Below, piece by piece: positions 1 to 7,062 of a stretch of DNA of 20,635 nucleotides (positions are counted from its first letter, which is position 1; each line of letters starts with the position of its first letter). Under the pieces are notes generated by a model. It was not told the DNA's origin, made no database searches, and saw only the letters and a program-made list of their open reading frames with translations. The stretch covers positions 1-20,635 of the forward strand of contig JAILBP010000176.1 in NCBI GenBank assembly GCA_024680835.1, read 5' to 3'. The DNA comes from RGIG6904 sp024680835. Lineage in GTDB: Bacteria > Bacillota > Clostridia > Lachnospirales > Lachnospiraceae. The position numbers and the translations under genes are program-made.

Positions 1-288
1 AGTGCTAATTCTAACTCGCCGGATTTCGCAGGTGTTTCAAAGCCGATCATTGACCTTATCAAGAGCCTTTTGACACCGGTTATCGGTATTGTAGGCGCGC
101 TTGGCAGTATCTACTGTGTATTCCTGGGAGTTAAGTTCGCAAAGGCTGAGGAGCCGCAGGAGAGAGAGAAGGCAAAGAGCCATCTCAAGAATGCTATCAT
201 TGGTTTCGTGCTCATCTTCGTGCTGATGCTGGTACTCAGACTTACCATCGATCCGCTTACAAAGTGGGCTACAAAGACTACAGTATAA
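1..288 (+). CDS. VirB2/TrbC-like pilin-type small membrane protein (5' truncated)
   Basis: The reading frame is open from base 1 and stops at 286-288, so the start and probable signal peptide lie upstream; 95 residues are visible. Two hydrophobic segments (about residues 24-46 and 64-80 of the visible part) are separated by a short charged loop carrying the motif AEEPQEREKAK (residues 49-59). Two membrane helices joined by a short hydrophilic loop with AEEP-type residues is the pattern of VirB2/TrbC-family pilin subunits, which are inserted in the membrane and assembled into or near the secretion channel. The VirD4, VirB6 and VirB4 homologues downstream support this. A TTG at 70-72 could in principle start a 72-residue product, but it lies inside the first hydrophobic segment with no clear ribosome site, so I treat the frame as a continuation. 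The family is inferred from topology and context. Confidence 0.72.
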   Translation, partial: SANSNSPDFAGVSKPIIDLIKSLLTPVIGIVGALGSIYCVFLGVKFAKAEEPQEREKAKSHLKNAIIGFVLIFVLMLVLRLTIDPLTKWATKTTV

Positions 289-310
289 TCAATCCCCGGT
301 TTAGGGAACA

Positions 311-368
311 TGTCTGTCGGGCGGTGCGGATTACTATAGGGTCCGTGCCGCCCCAGGATCGGCAGACA
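311..368 (+). promoter_or_regulatory. Long imperfect RNA hairpin after the pilin gene
   Basis: The left arm 311-329 can pair along its whole length. Bases 319-329 (GGGCGGTGCGG) pair with 343-353 (CCGTGCCGCCC), including two G-U pairs. Bases 311-318 (TGTCTGTC) pair with 361-368 (GGCAGACA), including one G-U pair. This gives 19 pairs, a 13-base loop and a 7-base bulge on the 3' side. No T-run follows, so it is not a normal intrinsic terminator. It may stabilise or protect the 3' end of the pilin transcript, or take part in attenuation with the next hairpin. The pairing is seen directly; the role is inferred. Confidence 0.55.
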
Positions 369-420
369 CATCGGACGTGATCCGATGCAGGGCATGCGGG
401 AGCATATTCTGCATCGGATC
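369..420 (+). promoter_or_regulatory. Competing inverted repeats upstream of the beta-solenoid gene
   Basis: GATCCGATGCAG at 379-390 is perfectly complementary to CTGCATCGGATC at 409-420, with an inner ATGC/GCAT pairing. The same right-hand sequence also matches an earlier copy: CATCGGA at 369-375 is a perfect inverted repeat of TCCGATG at 381-387. The middle element can therefore pair with either the upstream or the downstream CATCGGA, giving two mutually exclusive hairpins in the leader of the gene starting at 469. No T-run follows. It could be an attenuator, a regulator-binding site or an RNA processing site. Confidence 0.5.
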
Positions 421-468
421 ATGGAGATACAAACAGAGAGATGCTTTCAGAGATATCGGAGGTATAAC

Positions 469-1902
469 ATGAAAAGGAATACAAAATTCAGATTGCGAAT
501 ATCCGCATTTGCCGGAACGATGCTGCTTACGGTAGCAGCGTGGGGAATGTCCGGAGATACGTCTGTGAATGCTGCGAAAAACCCGGATCCCAACCATACG
601 ACCAGTTTTATCGAATGGACGAGAGTGGATGACCTTAAAGATTACAAGTATACTTTTACCGGATTTCTTTCATACAGCGATAAATGGGTTACATTGGGTA
701 ATAGCTATGACTCTCAGGGACGTTACCGCAGTTCGAGCTGGAGCGAGCAGGACGGACTTTGGTATATGCAGGACAGAAGTGACGATCCTTATATAGATCT
801 CACTGTCAGACCGGGTGGAACCTTTATCACAAAAGATACCATGAATGCACCGAAATTTCATTACAAAGGTACGGACGGCGATAACGAGGACAGCTGCAAA
901 TATGCCATTCAGATGATGCCTAATGACAAGTATCTCTGGGTAAATTCGCACAATCTGCATTTCCAAGACAGCGGAGATGATTTCACTTTTATCAGTGACG
1001 GCGATATGTTCAACAAAGACAAGGACGTCAGCCGCAGCATGCCCAGTTCCACATACAAGATATTCTATAACCGCAGCGGTGCAAAGGACACGTTCATAGA
1101 TACCTATGCAGACTGGACCATCAACAGCTGTGGTGATTCCGGATGGGGAAAGGCAAGCTATTTTAAGATTTTCAAGGCAACTGAGAAATTCTACAGTGTT
1201 ATAGATGAGCCGTGTACTATTGAGAAGATCTTTAAGATAGAGAATGACTTCCTGTTGAAAGACGGATGCACACTCACCATTCCGGAAGGTCATGTATTGA
1301 CTGTCACAAAAGGTTCTTTCTTTGTGAACGGTACCATAAATTGCTACGGAACATTATTGGTTCAGGACGGAGCCACCATAATACCTTTTTCACCTTCGAA
1401 AGGAGGCGGACAGATTAACCTTATAGGCGGTACCATGATAGTGATGCCGGGTGGCAGGGCGATGATCGGACTTGGCAAAGAGTGCCTTAATTCGACACAG
1501 AATGCCACATGTACTTTCAAGGCTTATACAGATCCGACAGGCAAACAGGCACCGAGACAGTCTCTGGTAGTGAATCACGGTCTGCTTTCAATAGGCAGGG
1601 TTGACATGAAAGATAAAACCACCATAGAGAATCACAAGGGCGGAAGACTGTTCCTGGGTTACAATGTGCGCAAATACTTTAAGAAGTTTGTGAATACAAA
1701 ATATGACACAAATTCCAGCGCCGCCACTCTGGGACTTGATCCTCATTACGGTTCATTCACCCCTGTGTCAACTTCTGTTATAAAAGCTTATGAGGGCAGT
1801 GCCATTACAGTCGGGAACAGACCCGGACTTAAAAGTTCTGTTGATATAAATTACTATTACTATGACTCAAAGGGTAATGAAGCTCACTACACTAAGATCT
1901 GA
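469..1902 (+). CDS. Secreted beta-solenoid-like surface protein (477 aa)
   Basis: The ATG at 469 follows a strong GGAGG at 458-462 and gives a basic N-terminus plus hydrophobic segment (MKRNTKFRLRIS then AFAGTMLLTVAAWGMS), a typical Sec signal peptide with cleavage near VNAA. An upstream in-frame ATG at 385 lies inside a hairpin without a ribosome site and would hide the signal peptide. The mature part is rich in aromatic residues, Asp and Gly. From about residue 245 it shows short hydrophobic strands alternating with Gly turns (LTIPEGHVLTVTKG, FFVNGTINCYGTLLVQDG, INLIGGTMIVMPGG), which resembles the coils of a right-handed beta-helix or other beta-solenoid. No catalytic motif and no sortase or membrane anchor is visible. 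It sits between the pilin-like gene and virD4, 31 bases before the latter, so it is probably co-expressed with the secretion apparatus. A surface adhesin or machine accessory role is inference; the family is not recognised. Confidence 0.7.
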   Translation: MKRNTKFRLRISAFAGTMLLTVAAWGMSGDTSVNAAKNPDPNHTTSFIEWTRVDDLKDYKYTFTGFLSYSDKWVTLGNSYDSQGRYRSSSWSEQDGLWYMQDRSDDPYIDLTVRPGGTFITKDTMNAPKFHYKGTDGDNEDSCKYAIQMMPNDKYLWVNSHNLHFQDSGDDFTFISDGDMFNKDKDVSRSMPSSTYKIFYNRSGAKDTFIDTYADWTINSCGDSGWGKASYFKIFKATEKFYSVIDEPCTIEKIFKIENDFLLKDGCTLTIPEGHVLTVTKGSFFVNGTINCYGTLLVQDGATIIPFSPSKGGGQINLIGGTMIVMPGGRAMIGLGKECLNSTQNATCTFKAYTDPTGKQAPRQSLVVNHGLLSIGRVDMKDKTTIENHKGGRLFLGYNVRKYFKKFVNTKYDTNSSAATLGLDPHYGSFTPVSTSVIKAYEGSAITVGNRPGLKSSVDINYYYYDSKGNEAHYTKI

Positions 1903-1933
1903 TTGTTTGTAACAGATTATATGAGGGTAGAAT

Positions 1934-3943
1934 ATGAAAGATTTATTAGAAAAAATCAAACCGCAGTTATTGGCTTTATATGTATTCCTGGGTGTGTTTG
2001 CCACCGGAGTGCTGGGGTTTGTGGTAAGGCTTGTCACTGAAAATCTTGATAATCTGAGCAAAGGAAAGCCGATTGTAACGGATTTCAGATTGATGTTACA
2101 GCCCCTGACATGGATAGAGGGAGTGATCGCTGCCGGATTTCTGTTTTTGATCTTCTTTATCAATGACTACCATTCAATGTCCAGCCGCAAGATGAAAGAA
2201 AAGAAAGGCCTGGACGCCATGGTGGAGGGCGCTCTTGAGAACAGCCGCTACCTGACGGATAAAGAGAGAGACAAATATTTCCCACTTTTTACATACGATC
2301 AGCTCAAAGATTCCAAGAAAGACGGTATTCCGGTCAGAGCCTATGTCAGTGGCAAGAAGATGTACATCAACTTCCTTCCGGGAGCGCATTCGCTTATCAT
2401 TGGTGCCACCGGTTCAGGTAAGACGACTACCTTCATCAATCCCATGATACAGCTTTTGGGCGCCACCAGCGCCGGAAGTTCCATGATCATGACTGACCCC
2501 AAGGGAGAGCTTTTTTCCCTTCACTCAAAGTTTTTGCAATCCAGAGGTTATAACGTATTGTTGCTGGATCTGCGAGATACTTACTCGTCAAGTCGCTGGA
2601 ATCCTTTGGGCGGTGTGTGGGATATGTATCAGGATTATCTTTTTGCCGGGAACGGCATAAAGGCTCACAGGGATCCCATGGAGAATTATCCGGATCTCAA
2701 GCAGATGGATGGTCCTGCGGAGCCGGATGAAGTCTGGATCGAATGGCAGGGAAAGGCATATGCGGATGCATCTCACTGCCAGGATGATATAGCAGTCACA
2801 AGACAGAGAATATATGACGAGATGTATGAGGACTTAAACGACCTTGTATCCGTTATCTGTCCTATCGAAAATGAAAAAGATCCGCTTTGGGAGAAGGGCG
2901 CCAGATCCATTATTATGGCGACCTGTCTTGCTATGTTGGAGGACAGTGAAGATCCGGACCTCGGTATGACCAAGGATAAATTTAACTTCTTCAATCTTAA
3001 CAAGGCTCTCACCAATTCCGAAAATGAATTTGAAGCACTCAAGAAATACTTTGAGGGCAGAAATCCCCTGTCGCAGGCAGTCACACTGTCCAGACAGGTT
3101 CTTTCTGCTGCAGAGAGTACTATGAGTTCTTACATGTCCATAACCTTTGATAAGCTGAACATGTTCAACGACCGTGGTCTCTGCGGTCTTACTTCGGCTA
3201 CCGATATCAAGGCAGAGGAGTTTGCAGAGAAACCCACGGCTCTCTTCATGAAGATTCCGGATGAGAAGGATACCAGACACGGTCTTGCAGCCGTATTCAT
3301 CCTGTGTATGTACAAGGCTCTGATCAAGGTTGCCAGCGCGAGAGAGGACTTAAGCCTTCCCCGTAATGTATATTTTATACTGGACGAGTTCGGTAACATG
3401 CCCAAGATAGAGAAATTCGACAAGATGATCACCGTTGGTCGTTCACGTAAGATATGGTTCAACATGGTGGTACAGAGTTATTCCCAGCTCAATAACGTAT
3501 ACGGTGAGAAAGTGGCGGATATTGTAAAGTCTAACTGTGGTATGAAGATGTTCATCGGTTCCAATGATATTGGAACCTGTAAGGAGTTCTCCGAGCTCTG
3601 CGGTAATGTTACTGTCAGAACATCCAGCACTTCGGCCAGCATGGGAGCCAAAGAGGGTGATTACAGCGTATCCAACCAGCAGCAGGTTCGTCCCCTTATA
3701 TATCCGTCAGAGCTTCAGAAGCTCAATAATAAGGAGTCTACCGGAAATGCCATAATTGTTACCTTCGGTAACTACCCGCTGATGACCAAGTATACACCGA
3801 GTTATCTGTGCAAATACTATCAGATGGGACAGATGGATCTGGGAGAGATCCGCAGCAATATGTTCCGCGCTGATGAGGTATTCTACGATCTGTCTGCCAG
3901 AAATGACGCGGTATTGGGAGAGTCGGAGGCTGAAAGTGCCTGA
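1934..3943 (+). CDS. virD4: VirD4/TraG-type coupling protein ATPase
   Basis: This 669-residue protein is the inner-membrane coupling ATPase of type IV secretion systems, which brings substrate (DNA-protein complex or protein) to the channel. Two membrane helices lie near the N-terminus (about residues 13-36 and 58-78). The Walker A motif GATGSGKTT is at 157-165, the Walker B region YFILDEFGNMP begins near residue 480 with D484 E485, and the TraG/VirD4 sequence DPLWEKGAR is at 316-324. Between RWNPLGG (221-227) and DPLWEK lie about 90 residues, more than I expect in this family, including an acidic, aromatic stretch. The ATG is preceded by GAGGG at 1924-1928. A gap of 60 bases separates it from the next gene, and the operon layout puts it with the VirB6- and VirB4-like genes. 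The family assignment is firm; the substrate is unknown. Confidence 0.93.
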   Translation: MKDLLEKIKPQLLALYVFLGVFATGVLGFVVRLVTENLDNLSKGKPIVTDFRLMLQPLTWIEGVIAAGFLFLIFFINDYHSMSSRKMKEKKGLDAMVEGALENSRYLTDKERDKYFPLFTYDQLKDSKKDGIPVRAYVSGKKMYINFLPGAHSLIIGATGSGKTTTFINPMIQLLGATSAGSSMIMTDPKGELFSLHSKFLQSRGYNVLLLDLRDTYSSSRWNPLGGVWDMYQDYLFAGNGIKAHRDPMENYPDLKQMDGPAEPDEVWIEWQGKAYADASHCQDDIAVTRQRIYDEMYEDLNDLVSVICPIENEKDPLWEKGARSIIMATCLAMLEDSEDPDLGMTKDKFNFFNLNKALTNSENEFEALKKYFEGRNPLSQAVTLSRQVLSAAESTMSSYMSITFDKLNMFNDRGLCGLTSATDIKAEEFAEKPTALFMKIPDEKDTRHGLAAVFILCMYKALIKVASAREDLSLPRNVYFILDEFGNMPKIEKFDKMITVGRSRKIWFNMVVQSYSQLNNVYGEKVADIVKSNCGMKMFIGSNDIGTCKEFSELCGNVTVRTSSTSASMGAKEGDYSVSNQQQVRPLIYPSELQKLNNKESTGNAIIVTFGNYPLMTKYTPSYLCKYYQMGQMDLGEIRSNMFRADEVFYDLSARNDAVLGESEAESA

Positions 3944-4003
3944 TGGAGTATTTGTCCTATCGGGATATTGAACACTATAAGACAGGAAGATGAGAGTTTG
4001 ATT

Positions 4004-5011
4004 ATGGGTCTTCAGAGATTTTTTAAGAGCATTATATTTAGGAGCGCGTGCGTAGCAGGAGTGGGGTTGATCACTCTTTCATTGGCGCCTGTCAGCGCTG
4101 CGGCCAGCGATTTTGATTACAACGGAGAGATCGATCCCTTCACCGGCGAACCGACAGGCGAAGACAGTTCCCTTCTTGATTTCAGTTTCGACGAGGATGA
4201 GGATCAGGGCGGTACTGTTTGGATAAATGACAGATGCTACTATGATTTCGGCAGGTCATGTTATGTTTTTCCGGTGGATGAACAGGGCGGAGAGATATCA
4301 TGCAGCGTTGCAGATGGCATGATCGTTCAAAATAATGTTGACTTTTCTGCAACCGATGGCATAGATCCCAGGGTATATTTAAATGGAAACGTAATAGATC
4401 ACAAAAATGGTCAGTTTACTTATGCAGGCAGTTATATCGTGACCGTAATGAACGCAGGTAATGAAACACAGATCTTGGGATTTACTATCTGCGGAGAGAT
4501 GACCAATTCGGTTGTGGGTTATGCAATGCCTGAGGGATTTGACATCATATCGGTTTCCTACAACGGCGAAGATACAGGGTACTACGGAGGCTATGTGGAC
4601 ATGTCCGAAGAGGGCAAGTATTATGTGGCATATGAATGCTACCAGAATGGTCTTGAATACGCCCTCAACCTTACGGTGGACATCACACCGCCAACACTGG
4701 TGCTGGAGGGTGTTAACGAAAAAGGCAGGGCCAGCGGACCTGTTACTATCGTCAATGAGGATCCGGAAGCTTTGATTTCCATTGCCCGGGATGGAAAAGA
4801 ATTCCCAATGGTGGTATCGTACGTTCTTACTCAGAGCGGAAAATATGTTGTAACTGTGACCGATAAAGCAGGTAATTCTACCGAGTACCAGTTCATCATC
4901 ATGATATACCTCGACAGCTACGGAGTAATTCTACTGATCATACTCTTACTGATCATAATAGCAGTGGGCGTGTATATCTACTATACTCGAACCCATCTGA
5001 AGACCAGATAG
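4004..5011 (+). CDS. Type I membrane surface protein with Ig-like domain (335 aa)
   Basis: The protein begins with a signal peptide (FFKSIIFRSACVAGVGLITL, then a cleavage region near PVSAAAS), followed by an acidic linker. A beta-rich ectodomain follows, and a membrane-proximal Ig-like domain at about residues 226-302 carries the typical ITPPTLVLEG start and the VTVTDKAGN ending of bacterial Ig-like repeats. A strongly hydrophobic helix at about 305-329 and a short basic tail (RTHLKTR) anchor it in the membrane with the body outside; there is no LPXTG motif. ATG 4004 is chosen because it gives the best signal peptide. The ribosome site AGGAAGA (3984-3990) is 13 bases away, and a TTG at 3998 in the same frame may be the true start. 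Lying between virD4 and the VirB6-like gene suggests an extracellular part or surface partner of the machine. Its function is not known. Confidence 0.72.
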   Translation: MGLQRFFKSIIFRSACVAGVGLITLSLAPVSAAASDFDYNGEIDPFTGEPTGEDSSLLDFSFDEDEDQGGTVWINDRCYYDFGRSCYVFPVDEQGGEISCSVADGMIVQNNVDFSATDGIDPRVYLNGNVIDHKNGQFTYAGSYIVTVMNAGNETQILGFTICGEMTNSVVGYAMPEGFDIISVSYNGEDTGYYGGYVDMSEEGKYYVAYECYQNGLEYALNLTVDITPPTLVLEGVNEKGRASGPVTIVNEDPEALISIARDGKEFPMVVSYVLTQSGKYVVTVTDKAGNSTEYQFIIMIYLDSYGVILLIILLLIIIAVGVYIYYTRTHLKTR

Positions 5012-5037
5012 AGTAGTTGAAGCGCGGAGGGATATTT

Positions 5038-6933
5038 ATGAATTACCTATCATTAATCAGAATCGGGGATATTGTGGATGGCATATTCGGTGCCGGAGGA
5101 GATATTGTAGACAGCATTATGGATAGTATCGCTGAGGCCATTGCAGATCTCTTCTACAAATTCTTTTATGGCATAGTGATAGCTATCTGTGAGATCATTC
5201 GTCTGGTATACGAGGTATATAGTGTTTTCGCCGGTGTTACAAGAGTTACCTATGACGGAAAAGCAACTTACCTGACAAATGTTTTCTTCGAGAATAAGAC
5301 AGTGTCAAATATATATATGGGCATGGCCTTTATAGGATTTGCACTGTGTATTGGAGCCACCATGGTGGCTGTCATCAAGAAAATGTTTGACGGACGTGAC
5401 AAGGATCAGCGTTCCATGGGAGCAATCTTGGGCAGTATGGCCAAGAGCCTGTTGCTGATATTCAGCATGAATTTTATTCTGCTGGTTGTCATATCTTTAT
5501 CGAATACGTTGCTGCAGCAGGTCAATTATGTGTTTGATTATGGTGATGATCTCGGCAAACCTAAGAAGATTGAGTTTACGGATGAGCAGTTTGCATCCAT
5601 GGCCAGGATATTCAATACCATAGGAAACTACTCCCTTAATGCTTCACCGGATACATCATATAACATCAACAGCTGTTACAATGCGGTGAGACCGGAGCTG
5701 AAATATCTTCTGGACGAGGGCGTTTTTGAGCTTTATTATGTTACGACAGATAAGGATGGCAATGAGATAAGTACATGGCAGTCATTGCTGCAGAGGCTGG
5801 TAAATGCCGCAAATGTCGATACAGAACTTAAACTGGATGTATATAACAAGCCTGTTTCGGATGCAATCCTGAATATTATGACCGAAATTAAGACTAACAC
5901 AGGCTTAAGGCCGTTGGCCAGCTACGAAAGACTGGCCATCAGTAAGGACAAGGCGCAGGATGTATCTCTGGAGCAGTTCCTTTTCCTGGTATGTACCTAT
6001 AAGGCTGCCAAGAATACAGTTTATAACCAAAATCCATCCATGACTGATGCACTTCGCGGACCATATTATTACGGTCAGAAGAGTATTTACGACTATGATT
6101 CTGTTTATGCCGACTTTTCCCTCAGTCTTTACAGGTTTAATTATCTGTTGCTGATACTGGGAGGCTACATGTTGTTGTGGAACATATGTATGATAGTGTT
6201 CTCGTGCATATCCAGAATCTTCAACATGATGTTGTTGTATCTGATAGCACCGCTTATCTTTGCTTTTGAGCCGGTGGATGACGGTGAGAAACGCAAACAG
6301 TGGACAGTTGCATTTACCGTACAGAGCACATCCGTATTGGCCACAGTCATTGCCATGAGAGTGTCGATGCTGTTCATACCCATCATCATGAGTGATAAGC
6401 TGGTTCTTTTCACAGATGTCAAAATAAGCGGAACATCTATTAATATTGGACCTATATTAAATCTTATAGGTAAGCTTTTCATGATGATAGCCGGTTTTTC
6501 GGTATCAAAGAAGGCCAGCGGTATGCTGACAGGTATCATGGCAAACAGTGCAGGCATGCAGTCTATAAGCCAGGATGCTACATCAGCAGCAGATACGGCT
6601 ATGGGTAAGCTGTTCGGTTGGGCTAAAGGCGGTGGCGGTTCTTCCGGCGGAAGCAGCGGTGGAAGCAGCAGCGGTGGCGGAAGCAGCGACGGAGGCGGAA
6701 GCGGCAGCGGCGGCGGAAGTGGCAGTGGCGGCGGAAGCGGCAGCGGAGGAGATCTTCCGGACAACAATCACGGTTCATCAAATGACGAACCCGAGCCGTT
6801 ACCTGACGGCGGTGGTGGTAATCCTGTTCCGGATGGAAATCCGGGTGGAAACCCCGGCGGAAACCCCGGCGGAAACCCCGGCGGAAATCAGCCGGATAAT
6901 AACGGAAATAATCCTCCACCGGCAAACGGATAA
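5038..6933 (+). CDS. VirB6/TrbL-like polytopic membrane protein with Gly/Ser/Pro-rich tail
   Basis: The ATG at 5038 follows GCGGAGG at 5024-5030 and yields 631 residues. Three hydrophobic helices occur at about residues 38-68, 93-114 and 133-158. A soluble region of about 200 residues (about 165-361) follows, then four further helices (about 365-395, 400-418, 430-460 and 475-495). This arrangement, and the place before a VirB4 gene, fit the VirB6/TrbL-type channel protein of Gram-positive conjugation systems. From about residue 530 to the end the sequence is low complexity: first Gly/Ser repeats, then a PEPLPDGG linker, then four GGNP units. The tail is probably cytoplasmic or extracellular depending on helix number, which I cannot fix. 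The family call rests on topology and context, because VirB6 proteins conserve little sequence. Confidence 0.75.
   Translation: MNYLSLIRIGDIVDGIFGAGGDIVDSIMDSIAEAIADLFYKFFYGIVIAICEIIRLVYEVYSVFAGVTRVTYDGKATYLTNVFFENKTVSNIYMGMAFIGFALCIGATMVAVIKKMFDGRDKDQRSMGAILGSMAKSLLLIFSMNFILLVVISLSNTLLQQVNYVFDYGDDLGKPKKIEFTDEQFASMARIFNTIGNYSLNASPDTSYNINSCYNAVRPELKYLLDEGVFELYYVTTDKDGNEISTWQSLLQRLVNAANVDTELKLDVYNKPVSDAILNIMTEIKTNTGLRPLASYERLAISKDKAQDVSLEQFLFLVCTYKAAKNTVYNQNPSMTDALRGPYYYGQKSIYDYDSVYADFSLSLYRFNYLLLILGGYMLLWNICMIVFSCISRIFNMMLLYLIAPLIFAFEPVDDGEKRKQWTVAFTVQSTSVLATVIAMRVSMLFIPIIMSDKLVLFTDVKISGTSINIGPILNLIGKLFMMIAGFSVSKKASGMLTGIMANSAGMQSISQDATSAADTAMGKLFGWAKGGGGSSGGSSGGSSSGGGSSDGGGSGSGGGSGSGGGSGSGGDLPDNNHGSSNDEPEPLPDGGGGNPVPDGNPGGNPGGNPGGNPGGNQPDNNGNNPPPANG
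6628..6750 (+). repeat. Gly/Ser-coding simple repeat in the VirB6-like gene
   Basis: The DNA is built from GGCGGAAGC and GGCAGC-type units coding GGS, GSG and GGGS stretches. It creates open frames on both strands that are only by-products of the repeat. Slippage could change tail length between strains. Confidence 0.8.
6835..6888 (+). repeat. 12-base tandem repeat coding GGNP units
   Basis: GGAAACCCCGGC occurs three times in perfect tandem at 6847-6858, 6859-6870 and 6871-6882, flanked by partial or diverged copies on both sides. It codes Gly-Asn-Pro-Gly repeats in the C-terminal tail of the VirB6-like protein. Perfect identity of units suggests recent duplication. Confidence 0.85.
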
Positions 6934-6950
6934 TAAATATCGAGCTATTT

Positions 6951-6990
6951 CTCCGAAGACAGGGACTTTCTGTCTTCGGGGTTTGTTGCG
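6951..6990 (+). terminator. Intrinsic terminator after the VirB6-like gene
   Basis: CCGAAGACAG at 6953-6962 pairs perfectly with CTGTCTTCGG at 6970-6979 around a 7-base loop. Two more pairs (C6951-G6981 and U6952-G6980) extend the stem to 12. It is followed by a T-rich but interrupted tail (GTTTGTTGCGTT). It lies 18 bases past the stop codon and separates the first gene block from the VirB4 gene, where it may act as a full or partial terminator. Confidence 0.72.
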
Positions 6991-7062
6991 TTATTAAGGG
7001 AGTGTGACAAAACATTGATTTTGACAGACTTCTCCCGAAAAATTATTTAAGAGGGATCGGAT

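Noticed and set aside
4137..4160. Sortase-like motif in the Ig-domain protein
   Set aside because: The sequence DPFTGEPTGE near the mature N-terminus only superficially resembles LPXTG and is at the wrong end; a membrane helix anchors the protein instead.
6165..6771. Antisense open frames of 60-200 codons over the Gly/Ser repeat
   Set aside because: They arise because the GC-rich repeat has no stops on either strand; they lack ribosome sites and have Pro/Leu or Ala/Ser monotony.
6835..6888. Tandem repeats as a possible CRISPR or iteron array
   Set aside because: 12-base units without spacers, in frame and coding GGNP, inside a protein gene.
7021..7049. TTGACA-17-TATTTA as a promoter for the VirB4 gene
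   Set aside because: The -10 match is poor, and transcription would start about at 7056, after the ribosome site at 7051-7055. TTGACA alone is not enough.
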